Assembly: GCF_000281895.1 (NCBI RefSeq)
Contig: NZ_CM001558.1
Span: 5,646,556-5,710,555 of the forward strand
Origin: Pseudomonas fluorescens Q2-87
Lineage (GTDB): Bacteria > Pseudomonadota > Gammaproteobacteria > Pseudomonadales > Pseudomonadaceae
DNA length: 64,000 nt
Direction of reading: 5' to 3'
Position numbers and translations under genes: made by a program. Positions 1 to 8,486 of the stretch are shown piece after piece. The notes below the pieces were generated by a model. It had not been told where the DNA came from. It saw only the letters and a program-made list of their open reading frames with translations, and ran no database searches. Every line of letters begins with the position of its first letter. Position 1 is the first letter of the stretch.

Positions 1-48
1 GGGGTGTGGTTGTTGGCGGGTTGATTCTTTAGCGCCTTCAATGACCCC

Positions 49-110
49 TTCGCGAGCAAGCCCGCTCCCACAGTTTGATTGATCCCTGTGGGAACGGGCT
101 TGCTCGCGAA
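49..110. repeat. Inverted REP pair (GTGGGAGCGGGCTTGCTCGC family)
   Basis: Two inverted copies of the roughly 24-bp REP unit face tail to tail around a 12-14 bp spacer. The right copy has one change (GGAACGG for GGAGCGG). The order is opposite to the normal REPIN layout seen elsewhere in the window, so it folds into one tight hairpin. It lies upstream of the AGE-family gene, and the 1-197 stretch holds nothing else I can support. Confidence 0.85.
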
Positions 111-197
111 GGCGGCCCGTCAGCCGCCCCATCTCCCCAGGCCTGCCACTCTGCTACCATGTCGCGCAATCGCCCCCAGCCGTGACGACGTCCGCCA

Positions 198-1373
198 ATG
201 CCTGATGCTTCCCGCCCCGCCCCCCAGCCAGAATTGACCGCCCTGTTCGCAGCGGTGCGCCAGCATTTTCACGACGTGATCGTGCCGATGTGGCAAGGCC
301 CGGGCTGGAACACCGAACTGGCGTTGCCTTATGAGTCCCTGGATGCCGGACATACGCCACTGCCGCCCCAGCGCTACCGCGCCATGGCCTGCGCCCGGCA
401 GTTGTACGTTTTCGCCAGCCTGATCGGCCAAGTGCCTCAGGCCGAAGAGCGGGCCAGCGCTTTGTTCCGTTCGTTGCAGCGGCATTTTCACGATGCCGAA
501 CACGGCGGTTGGTTCTACAGCATCGACCCTCAAGGCGCACCGCTGGACACCGGCAAGGACCTCTATACCCACGCCTTCATCCTGTTCGCCTGCGCCCATT
601 ATTGGGAGAAGGTCCGCGAACCGCTGGTGGAATCGGTGCTCAATGCTGCCTTGGAAGTCATCGCCCGACGCTTTGCCACGGGCGATGGCCTCTATGAAGC
701 CAGCCTCAAGCGCGATTGGTCGACGCTCGGATCCGGCCCGCTGCAGAACCCTTTGATGCACCTGGCCGAAGCCTTCCTCGCCACCCTCTCGGTGCGCGAA
801 GACGCCCACGTCCGCCAGGCGCTGTTGAGCCTGTGCGACGGCATGTTCCAGCGCTTCATCGACCCGCAGCGCGGCGTCATGCTGGAGAAACCACTCAAGG
901 CTGTGGATAACTGGTTCGAACCGGGGCACCAGTTCGAGTGGTACTTCCTGCTGGCGAGCTCCCCCCTGCTGCGCAACGGCAAGTTGCACACGGCGCTGGA
1001 GCGAAGCTTCGGTTATACCGAGCAACAGGGCGTAGCCCCGCAGTCCGGCGCGGTGTGCGCCATGCGGGTCCTGGAACCGCAGGCAGCCCCACGGGACGCG
1101 ACCCAGCGCATCTGGGCCCAGGCCGAGTACCTGCGGGCGCTGACCTTGCGCCCAGGGAGTGAGCAGCTCTTGCTGCGCCAGTTGCAGGCGCTGCAGCAAC
1201 ATTTCCTGCACGACAAAGGCTGGAACGAATGCCTGGACGCCGAAGGCACCGTCAGCCGTCGGGACATGCCATCCACCACGCCGTATCACCTGCTGACTTG
1301 CTACCGCGGGCTGGCCGATTATGTGGCGAGGGAGCTTGCTCCCGCTGGGTCGCGCAGCGGCCCCCAAAGCTAG
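198..1373 (+). CDS. AGE-family (N-acylglucosamine 2-epimerase / mannose isomerase-like) enzyme
   Basis: A 391-residue (alpha/alpha)6-barrel type protein. Motifs visible are YTHAFILFACA (about residue 122), HLAEAFLA, EPGHQFEWYFLL (about residue 240) and STTPYHLLTCY near the C-terminus. In AGE/RnBP and mannose isomerases such histidines serve acid-base catalysis on C2 of the sugar. The substrate cannot be told; mannose/fructose isomerisation is the commonest activity of such Pseudomonas proteins. There is no clear Shine-Dalgarno before the ATG. The last 17 or so residues (from [10 protein letters not shown]) and the stop are encoded by a REPIN, so the native C-terminus was probably remodelled by its insertion. 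It is convergent with the SDR gene. Confidence 0.85.
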   Translation: MPDASRPAPQPELTALFAAVRQHFHDVIVPMWQGPGWNTELALPYESLDAGHTPLPPQRYRAMACARQLYVFASLIGQVPQAEERASALFRSLQRHFHDAEHGGWFYSIDPQGAPLDTGKDLYTHAFILFACAHYWEKVREPLVESVLNAALEVIARRFATGDGLYEASLKRDWSTLGSGPLQNPLMHLAEAFLATLSVREDAHVRQALLSLCDGMFQRFIDPQRGVMLEKPLKAVDNWFEPGHQFEWYFLLASSPLLRNGKLHTALERSFGYTEQQGVAPQSGAVCAMRVLEPQAAPRDATQRIWAQAEYLRALTLRPGSEQLLLRQLQALQQHFLHDKGWNECLDAEGTVSRRDMPSTTPYHLLTCYRGLADYVARELAPAGSRSGPQS

Positions 1374-1414
1374 CGACTGCTTCGCAGCCGAACGGGAGCA
1401 AGCTCCCTCGCCAC
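1323..1414. repeat. REPIN (GTGGCGAGGGAGCTTGCTCC family)
   Basis: Two inverted REP units flank a variable centre. The left unit and part of the centre lie inside the AGE-family reading frame and supply its stop codon at 1371-1373. The element fills nearly all of the space between two convergent genes and could also act as a bidirectional transcript-end structure. Confidence 0.9.
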
Positions 1415-1427
1415 GGGATGTCAGTCA

Positions 1428-2306
<879 letters not shown>

Positions 2307-2484
2307 TCATAAAACAACCAATCTGCCCCAGGCCTTGCGGAACAAGGCTCGCAGCCGGTTGCCCGCACCTTATCCACAGGCGCGTCCACAGTAATCGGGG
2401 GCAAGTACAAACAGCGCAGGCCGCTGTGTATAAGGCTTTGCGAGGTTTTTCGGAATTTTTTTTTGCTTGACCGCGCAAGTGACC

Positions 2485-2512
2485 TTGTGCAGATCAAATC
2501 CTCTGCTATAAG
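2485..2512 (+). promoter_or_regulatory. Possible sigma-70 promoter, no gene downstream
   Basis: TTGTGC and TATAAG are separated by 16 bp. Transcription would run rightward through the DnaA-box-rich region toward the terminator near 2930-2958. No credible reading frame follows, so this is either fortuitous or drives an untranslated RNA. Confidence 0.25.
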
Positions 2513-2929
2513 CCGACGCCCACAGAGCGATGGCGCCAAGCCAGCAACGACGGCCCTCAGCGCGGTCTTTCCAGAGTTTAGTCACAGACTTATCCACAGG
2601 CTTAGCCCCTGGATTTCCAGCCTTGGATAAACCTCATCAAGGGCTTGACAACCACCGCTCACACTTGACCTGAAACGCCTGATCAAAAATTGATCACCCT
2701 CGTAGAGGCCACGTATTTAAAGGCTTGCAGCCAGCTACACCCACGTTACCCACAGCCAGTTCCACAGCAAACGGGGACAACTCAAAACCGAGACAAAACA
2801 ACTGTTTGCGGCGACTTTATGTCGCGGTTTCACAGAGGGCTGGGATTGTTGTCCACAATTCTGGAGCCCCTGCAAAACCCCGGTGAGAGCGAGCTCGCTC
2901 CCACCAAGGGACAGTGGTGTTCCGGAGAG

Positions 2930-2958
2930 AAAAAAACCGGCGATCACTCGCCGGTTTT
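2930..2958 (-). terminator. Rho-independent terminator of the liv operon
   Basis: A 9-bp stem (AACCGGCGA / TCGCCGGTT) with a 4-base loop is followed on the minus strand by a run of T residues. It lies 18 bases past the livF stop. Confidence 0.85.
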
Positions 2959-2976
2959 CTTATTGCTGCAGCCGCC

Positions 2977-3693
2977 TCAATGCCCGCCCAGATACGCGTT
3001 GCGCACCTCTTCGTTGGCGAGCAGTTCCTTGCCGGTGCCGGTCAGGCGGATTTCACCGTTGACCATCACATAGGCCCGGTCCGACAACTTGAGGGCGTGG
3101 TTGGCGTTCTGTTCCACCAGGAAGATCGTCATCCCGGTGGATGCCAACTCGCGCAGGGTAGCGAAGATCTGTTTCACCACGATCGGCGCCAAGCCCAGGC
3201 TCGGCTCATCGAGCAGCAACAGCTTGGGACGGCTCATCAATGCCCGGGCGATGGCGAGCATTTGCTGCTCGCCGCCGGACATGGTCATGGCCCGCTGGTT
3301 GCGCCGCTCCTTGAGCCGGGGAAACAGATCGAACATGCGCTGCATGTCTTCGCCGGCGAACTTGTCGCCGATGGGAATGGTGCCCATCAGCAGGTTTTCC
3401 TCGACCGTCATGTCGGGGAATACCCGCCGTCCTTCCGGCGACTGCGCAATGCCATTGGAGGCGATGTAGTGAGACGATTTGTGGGTAATGTCCACACCCT
3501 GGTAAAGAATCTGCCCGCCCGCTGCGCGCGGCTGGCCGAAGATCGACATCAGCAGCGTGGACTTGCCGGCACCGTTGGAGCCAATCAGGCTCACGGTCTC
3601 GCCTTCGTCAATGTGCATCGAGACTTTCTTCAGGGCCTGGATCGGCCCGTAGAACACGTCCAGCGCCTTGAGCTCGAGGATAGGCCCACTCAT
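2977..3693 (-). CDS. livF: Branched-chain amino-acid ABC transporter ATPase LivF (BraG)
   Basis: A 238-residue ABC ATPase, the normal LivF length. The Walker A is GSNGAGKS, the Q-loop region has IAQSPEGRRVFPDMTVEENL, the signature is MSGGEQQML, the Walker B is LLLLDEPSLGLAP, and the H-loop region is FLVEQN. Together with LivG it forms the nucleotide-binding heterodimer that powers import of leucine, isoleucine and valine through LivH/LivM. It is the last gene of livKHMGF; its ATG overlaps the livG stop (ATGA), so the two are translationally coupled. Confidence 0.95.
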   Translation of the reverse strand: MSGPILELKALDVFYGPIQALKKVSMHIDEGETVSLIGSNGAGKSTLLMSIFGQPRAAGGQILYQGVDITHKSSHYIASNGIAQSPEGRRVFPDMTVEENLLMGTIPIGDKFAGEDMQRMFDLFPRLKERRNQRAMTMSGGEQQMLAIARALMSRPKLLLLDEPSLGLAPIVVKQIFATLRELASTGMTIFLVEQNANHALKLSDRAYVMVNGEIRLTGTGKELLANEEVRNAYLGGH

Positions 3694-4562
3694 ACCAGCT
3701 CCTCTTCATCGGCACCCAGGTAGGCCGCGATCACCTTCGGATCGTTGCGAATCGCCTCGGGACCGCCTTCGGCGATCACGTTGCCGTGGTCCAGCACCAC
3801 GATGTGGTCGGAAATGCTCATTACCATGCCCATGTCGTGTTCGATCAGCACCACGGTCAGATCATGCTCGTCGCGTAGCAGCCGGATCATCGCGCTCAGC
3901 GCTTCGGTTTCCTGAGGGTTGAGGCCGGCCGCCGGTTCGTCGAGGCAGATGATCTGCGGACGGGTGCACATGGCCCGGGCAATTTCCAGGCGCCGTTGCT
4001 GGCCGTAGGAAAGCTCACCCGCCAGGCGGTTGGCACAATCCACCAGGTCCACCACTTCCAGCCAGTAGAAGGCGTGGTCCAGGGCATCGCTTTCGGCCTT
4101 GCGGTAGCCCTTGGTGTTGAGGATGCCCGCCACCAGGCTGCGGTTGACCCACATATGCTGGGCCACCAGCAGGTTTTCCAGCACCGACATTTCCTTGAAC
4201 AGGCGAATGTTCTGAAAGGTACGCGCCAAACCGGCGCGGTTCACCAGGTGGGTGCCGCCAAACATCTTGTAATACAGCCGGCTGGCGAAGGATTTCGGCG
4301 ACACGAAGTCGGTTGGGCGAAACGCTTCGCCCAACAGCTTGATGACGTTGGTCCGCTCGCCGCGCACGTTGAGTTCGATCTTGCCGCCGGTGGCCTTGTA
4401 GAACCCGGTCAGGCAGTTGAACACCGTGGTCTTGCCCGCACCGTTGGGGCCGATCAGGGCGAAGATCGAGTTGCGCTTGACCTGCAGGCTGACGTCGCTG
4501 AGGGCCTTGATCCCGCCGAATTGCATCATCAGGTTTTCAACCTGGAGTACGACTTCGCTCAT
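3690..4562 (-). CDS. livG: Branched-chain amino-acid ABC transporter ATPase LivG (BraF)
   Basis: A 290-residue ABC ATPase. The Walker A is GPNGAGKTTVFN at about residues 37-48, the signature is LSYGQQRRLEIARAM, the Walker B is IICLDEPAAGLNP, and the switch His is in VVLIEHDMGMVM. The long insert between Walker A and the Q-loop (about residues 60-105) and the C-terminal BCA_ABC_TP extension are typical of LivG and account for its greater length than LivF. It overlaps livM upstream and livF downstream by ATGA. Confidence 0.95.
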   Translation of the reverse strand: MSEVVLQVENLMMQFGGIKALSDVSLQVKRNSIFALIGPNGAGKTTVFNCLTGFYKATGGKIELNVRGERTNVIKLLGEAFRPTDFVSPKSFASRLYYKMFGGTHLVNRAGLARTFQNIRLFKEMSVLENLLVAQHMWVNRSLVAGILNTKGYRKAESDALDHAFYWLEVVDLVDCANRLAGELSYGQQRRLEIARAMCTRPQIICLDEPAAGLNPQETEALSAMIRLLRDEHDLTVVLIEHDMGMVMSISDHIVVLDHGNVIAEGGPEAIRNDPKVIAAYLGADEEELV

Positions 4563-5842
4563 GGCGCGACTCCTTTACGCGGCGTCACACCGGTACGGCT
4601 GATGCGAATCAGGCCGCGGGGGCGCCAGATCATCATCAACACCATCAGTATGCCGAACAGTAATACACGGTACTCGGCGAAACCGCGCAGCAGTTCCGGC
4701 GCCACGGTCAGCACGAAGGCCGCTATCACCACGCCGATGGTCGAGCCCATGCCGCCCAGCACCACGATGGCGAGGATCAGGGCCGACTCGAAGAAGGTGA
4801 ACGATGTCGGGTTGACGAAACCTTGGTACGTGGCGAAGAACACGCCGGCCAGGCCGGCCGTCGAAGCGCCAATGGTGAACGCCGAGAGCTTGACCAGTAC
4901 ATGGTTCAGGCCCATCGAGCGGCAGGCGATTTCATCTTCGCGCAAGGCTTCCCAGGCGCGGCCGACCGGCATGCGGGTCAAGCGATGCTTGATGTACAGC
5001 ACGGCCAGCACGACAAGGAACAACACGGCATAGATGAAGTAGTACTTCACGTCCGGGTTGTAGGCGATGCCGAAAAACTCATGGAAGGGGACGCCGCCAT
5101 CCTTTGCCCTTTTACCGAACTCCAGACCGAAAAAGGTAGGCAATGGTGCCGGCATACCGTTCGGCCCGCCGGTCAGGCTCAGCCAGTTATTCAGGATCAG
5201 CCGGATGATTTCACCGAAACCCAGGGTCACGATCGCCAGGTAGTCGCCATGCAGGCGCAGCACCGGGAAACCGAGGATGCAACCGGCCAGCCCCGCCGTG
5301 ATAGCCGCCAGGGGCAACACCGTCCAGAACCCCAGCCCCAGGTATTGATAACCGAGCGCCAGGCCATAGGCACCGATGGCGTAGAACGCCACGTAGCCCA
5401 GGTCGAGCAAGCCGGCCAGGCCGACCACGATGTTCAAGCCCAGGCCCAGCAGCACGTAGATCAGCCCAAGGATGACCACGCCCAGCAGGTACGAATTGGA
5501 AAAAAACGGGAACACCACGGCGATGACGATCACCAGGGGGATGATCCAGCGCAACCGGGTTTTGTAGTCAGGTGGCAGTACATGCACCCCGGAGCCGGTG
5601 CTTTCGAAGCCATCAAGAATCTTCAGGCCCTTGGGCGTTTGCAGGAACAGGCCCAGGGCAAAGCGACCGGCCATGACGATGGCGACAATCCATGCCACGC
5701 GGGTCGGTTGCAGGTTGAAGCCGTAGCCGTCCAGGACCACGCCGACAATCGGACCGAACACAATGAGGGCCACCAGACCGGCAAGAATCGCGTCAACCAG
5801 GCTTCTTTTGATATCAGTGGTTTTTTTAGTGGTTGAAGACAT
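4559..5842 (-). CDS. livM: Branched-chain amino-acid ABC permease LivM (BraE)
   Basis: A 427-residue inner-membrane permease with many hydrophobic segments. It has LivM-family signatures such as GLNIVVGLAGLLDLGYVAFYAIGA (quoted region about residues 135-160) and the cytoplasmic coupling-loop motif GRAWEALREDEIACRSMGLN. The N-terminal 80 or so residues form an extra pair of membrane segments, as in the Pseudomonas BraE proteins. It pairs with LivH to form the translocation pore. It starts 3 bases after the livH stop and ends overlapping livG. Confidence 0.95.
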   Translation of the reverse strand: MSSTTKKTTDIKRSLVDAILAGLVALIVFGPIVGVVLDGYGFNLQPTRVAWIVAIVMAGRFALGLFLQTPKGLKILDGFESTGSGVHVLPPDYKTRLRWIIPLVIVIAVVFPFFSNSYLLGVVILGLIYVLLGLGLNIVVGLAGLLDLGYVAFYAIGAYGLALGYQYLGLGFWTVLPLAAITAGLAGCILGFPVLRLHGDYLAIVTLGFGEIIRLILNNWLSLTGGPNGMPAPLPTFFGLEFGKRAKDGGVPFHEFFGIAYNPDVKYYFIYAVLFLVVLAVLYIKHRLTRMPVGRAWEALREDEIACRSMGLNHVLVKLSAFTIGASTAGLAGVFFATYQGFVNPTSFTFFESALILAIVVLGGMGSTIGVVIAAFVLTVAPELLRGFAEYRVLLFGILMVLMMIWRPRGLIRISRTGVTPRKGVAP

Positions 5843-5845
5843 CGC

Positions 5846-6760
5846 TTACACCTTCGACACAAGAGGACGGCCAAGCAGGCCTTGGGGCCGAAAGACCAGA
5901 ACGAGAACGAGCAGCGAGAAGCTGAAGACGTCTTTGTAGTCCGAGTTGACCAGGCCCGAGAACAGCGACTCGGAGATCCCGAGAATGATCCCGCCAAGCA
6001 TCGCGCCAGGCAGTGAGCCGATCCCGCCGAGTACCGCGGCGGTGAATGCCTTGATGCCGATGATGAAGCCGGCATAGAAGTCGAACGTGCCGTAGTTCAT
6101 GGTGATCAGCACGCCAGCCAGGGCTGCCATCGCTGCACCAATGATGAAGACGTAGGAAATCACCCGGTCGGTGTTGATCCCCAGGATCGAGGCCATCTTG
6201 CGGTCTTGCTGGGTCGCGCGGCACATGCGGCCGAGCTTGGTGTACTTGATGACGTAGGTCAGCAGGCCCATCCCAACAAACGCAGCGACAAGGATGAAGA
6301 CCTTGGTGTAGGTCAGTTGCACGAATCCGCTGCCGACTTCGACGCGCCAGGCGCCTGTCAGCAAGGTCGGAACACCTTGTTGCTTCGCACCCTGGGCGAT
6401 CTGTGCATAGTTTTGCAGGATCAGCGAAATACCGATGGCGCTGATCAGCGGTGCCAATCGGGTGGAGTTACGCAGGGGTTTGTAGGCGACACGCTCGATG
6501 ACCCAGCCATACACCGCCGTAACGACGATGGTGAAGACCAGCGTGCCAAGCATCAGCAGGGGAAAGGATTCAATACCGAAGTATGCCAGCAGAGCCAGAC
6601 TGATCGCCGCGAGGTACGCAGAGATCATGTAAACCTCGCCATGGGCGAAGTTGATCATGCCAATGATGCCATAGACCATTGTGTAGCCGATGGCGATCAG
6701 GCCATAGACCGACCCGAGGGTCAGGCCGTTGACCAGTTGCTGCAGGAAAATACCATCCAT
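5846..6760 (-). CDS. livH: Branched-chain amino-acid ABC permease LivH (BraD)
   Basis: A 304-residue permease with 8 or so membrane segments. The N-terminal QQLVNGLTLGSVYGLIAIGY, the MINFAHGEVYM motif and the coupling loop CRATQQDRKMASILGIN are diagnostic of LivH. It is separated from livK by a 223-base intercistronic region with two hairpins, which fits the usual need for far more binding protein than permease. Confidence 0.95.
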   Translation of the reverse strand: MDGIFLQQLVNGLTLGSVYGLIAIGYTMVYGIIGMINFAHGEVYMISAYLAAISLALLAYFGIESFPLLMLGTLVFTIVVTAVYGWVIERVAYKPLRNSTRLAPLISAIGISLILQNYAQIAQGAKQQGVPTLLTGAWRVEVGSGFVQLTYTKVFILVAAFVGMGLLTYVIKYTKLGRMCRATQQDRKMASILGINTDRVISYVFIIGAAMAALAGVLITMNYGTFDFYAGFIIGIKAFTAAVLGGIGSLPGAMLGGIILGISESLFSGLVNSDYKDVFSFSLLVLVLVFRPQGLLGRPLVSKV

Positions 6761-6779
6761 AACGCAATCTCACGCAGTG

Positions 6780-6810
6780 AGAACCTGCACACCCGTAAGT
6801 GTGCGGTTCT
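6780..6810 (-). promoter_or_regulatory. Intercistronic hairpin in the livK-livH gap
   Basis: On the minus strand AGAACCGCACAC pairs with GTGTGCAGGTTCT around a TTACGG loop: a 12-bp stem with one bulged A, ending 20 bases before the livH ATG. There is no T tract, so it more likely stabilises the livK message or attenuates partly than terminates fully. Confidence 0.6.
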
Positions 6811-6930
6811 TCTAAGGAAAATACAGATTTACGTCGGAGCAATGTCAGTCAAAACACTACCCCCCTTATGGAAGCTGGCCTGACGCGATAACGGACAGAC
6901 ATTCAACAACGATGTCGCCTGTCAGTCCGC

Positions 6931-6953
6931 CATCGCGAGCAAGCTCGCTCCCA
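6931..6953. repeat. Single degenerate REP unit between livK and livH
   Basis: ATCGCGAGCAAGCTCGCTCC is a variant half of the GTGGGAGC-family REP and folds on itself (GAGC..GCTC). It lies about 30 bases past the livK stop, where it may protect the livK 3' end. Confidence 0.7.
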
Positions 6954-6983
6954 TATGGAATCGGGGGATCTAGCCGATCGCGT

Positions 6984-8117
6984 TTACTTCTGTTTTTCCA
7001 ACTGGTGGTATTTGCCGTCCTTGTCCCACTCGTAGACCACGTAGTCGGAGACTTTCAGGTCGCCCTTGCTGTCCCAGGCTTTCTCGCCCATGACGGTCTT
7101 GACCGGGTTTTTCTTCAACCAGGCAGCGGCTTCTTCGCCTTTGTTGGACTTGGCCCCGTTGAAGGCCGCAGCCAACGTTTGCACCGACGCGTAGGCATAC
7201 AGGGTGTAGCCTTCCGGCTCAGTGCCCTTGGCGCGGAACGCATCCACTACGGCCTTGCTGTCTGGCAGCAGGCGCGGGTCGGCACCGAAGGTCATCAGCA
7301 CGCCGTCGACAAATTGCGGGCCGCCAGCGGTGGTGACCAATTCGTCGGTCACGATGCCGTCGTCGGACATGAACTTGACGTCCTTCAGGCCCTGCTCACG
7401 CAGTTGACGAACCAGGGGCCCGGCTTCCGGGTGCAGGCCGCCAAAGTAGACGACATCGGCGCCAGCGCCGCGGATCTTGGTAACAATGGTGCTGAAGTCT
7501 TTTTCGCCACGGGTCAGGCCTTCGTACAGCACAGGCGTCACGCCACGCTTGACGAGCTGGGCCTTGGTGGCATCCGCCAGGCCCTGGCCGTAGGTATCCT
7601 TGTCGTGCAGCACGACGACTTTCTTACCTTTGAGCACGTCGACGATGTAGTCACCGGCGACGATGCCTTGCTGGTCGTCACGACCGCACATACGAAACAT
7701 GGCGCTCAAGCCGCGCTCGGTAACCTGTGGGTTGGTAGAACCCGGCGTGATCGCGATGATGCCGGCTTCGTCGTAGATCTCGGAGGCCGGGATGGTCGAC
7801 GAGGAGCAGAAGTGACCGACAACGCCGGCCACTTTCTGGTTGGTCAGGTCCTTGGCTACCGTAACGGCCTGTTTCGGTTCGCAGGCGTCATCGCCCTTGA
7901 CCAGCAGGATTTTTTCCCCGTTCACGCCGCCCTTGGCATTGATTTCGTCTGCCGCGGCCTGTGCACCCTTCATGTACTGCTCGCCAAATGCTGCGTTGGC
8001 GCCTGTCATGGGACCCGCCACGCCGATCTTGATGTCGGCCTGGGCAAACGCAGAAACACCCAGCGCAGCTGCCACTGCGAGGGCCAGGAAACCTTTCTTG
8101 TAAAACGTCTGGGACAT
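6984..8117 (-). CDS. livK: Branched-chain amino-acid periplasmic binding protein LivK (BraC)
   Basis: A 377-residue precursor. The signal peptide FLALAVAAALGVSAFAQA is followed by DIKIGVAGPMTGANAAFGEQ, the standard start of a mature leucine/isoleucine/valine-binding protein. The type I periplasmic fold features VGHFCSSSTIPASEIY and ITPGSTNPQVTERG are visible. The ATG at 8117 is chosen because GGAG lies upstream and the next in-frame start, 33 bases earlier, would add residues before the signal peptide. It is the first gene of the liv operon, transcribed from the sigma-54 site at 8179-8194. Confidence 0.95.
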   Translation of the reverse strand: MSQTFYKKGFLALAVAAALGVSAFAQADIKIGVAGPMTGANAAFGEQYMKGAQAAADEINAKGGVNGEKILLVKGDDACEPKQAVTVAKDLTNQKVAGVVGHFCSSSTIPASEIYDEAGIIAITPGSTNPQVTERGLSAMFRMCGRDDQQGIVAGDYIVDVLKGKKVVVLHDKDTYGQGLADATKAQLVKRGVTPVLYEGLTRGEKDFSTIVTKIRGAGADVVYFGGLHPEAGPLVRQLREQGLKDVKFMSDDGIVTDELVTTAGGPQFVDGVLMTFGADPRLLPDSKAVVDAFRAKGTEPEGYTLYAYASVQTLAAAFNGAKSNKGEEAAAWLKKNPVKTVMGEKAWDSKGDLKVSDYVVYEWDKDGKYHQLEKQK

Positions 8118-8178
8118 GAGGTGGTGCTCCAAGGTTTTTTTAGTTGGCACTGCGACTTCATTTCACTGAGAAGCTGAG

Positions 8179-8194
8179 AGCAAGGGCCGTGCCA
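8179..8194 (-). promoter_or_regulatory. Sigma-54 (RpoN) promoter of livKHMGF
   Basis: The minus strand reads TGGCACGGCCCTTGCT, a full match to the -24/-12 consensus TGGCACG-N4-TTGCW. Transcription would begin near 8169, leaving a leader of about 50 bases before the livK ATG. This places the transporter under RpoN and an enhancer-binding activator. Confidence 0.8.
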
Positions 8195-8266
8195 TCGGTT
8201 TTTCATTCTGAAAAAAGTCGCTGCTTTATTGTTATTTCGACTGTTTCGGGCCCTTTTTCATAGGGC

Positions 8267-8366
8267 GTGCAACCGTCTAAACCGCGCGAGGTGCAACCTT
8301 TTATTCGAATGGGTGAAACCCTCCATGAGCCATCATTGCAACCATCCGACGAAACGGCGTGCAACC
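8267..8366 (-). promoter_or_regulatory. Five phased direct repeats, likely activator-binding array upstream of livK
   Basis: On the minus strand GGTTGCAC occurs at 8267-8274, 8291-8298 and 8359-8366, with GGTTTCAC at 8313-8320 and GGTTGCAA at 8336-8343. Start-to-start steps are 24, 22, 23 and 23 bp, about two helical turns, so all units face one side of the helix. The array lies roughly 100-200 bp upstream of the predicted sigma-54 start, the normal position for an enhancer-binding-protein site. The 8118-8486 gap contains no gene. Confidence 0.65.
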
Positions 8367-8486
8367 ACTCTGTAACAACCTGCGTCACCGAACTGCACAC
8401 TAGCGGTGCGCGACTGCTACAACCCGCACCATAACAGGCTAGACGCTAAGCGGGAAAACGCGGCTTCCGGCAACATTTTTCAACAC

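Noticed and set aside
120..1367. 415-codon frame opposite the AGE-family gene
   Set aside because: The plus-strand frame has conserved AGE motifs; the minus-strand translation is composition-driven.
2531..2674. 47-codon frame starting ATG GCG CCA after the candidate promoter at 2485-2512
   Set aside because: It has no ribosome site, spans a DnaA box and has no protein-like character.
2884..2904. Another REP at the end of the 2.2-3.0 kb gap
   Set aside because: Only GAGCGAGCTCGCTCCCACC remains; it is probably a decayed REP but too short to list separately with confidence.
8267..8366. Reading the livK-upstream repeats as a CRISPR-like or iteron array
   Set aside because: Units are only 8 bp with 14-16 bp spacers, and they sit in the normal enhancer position of a sigma-54 promoter, so an activator array is simpler.
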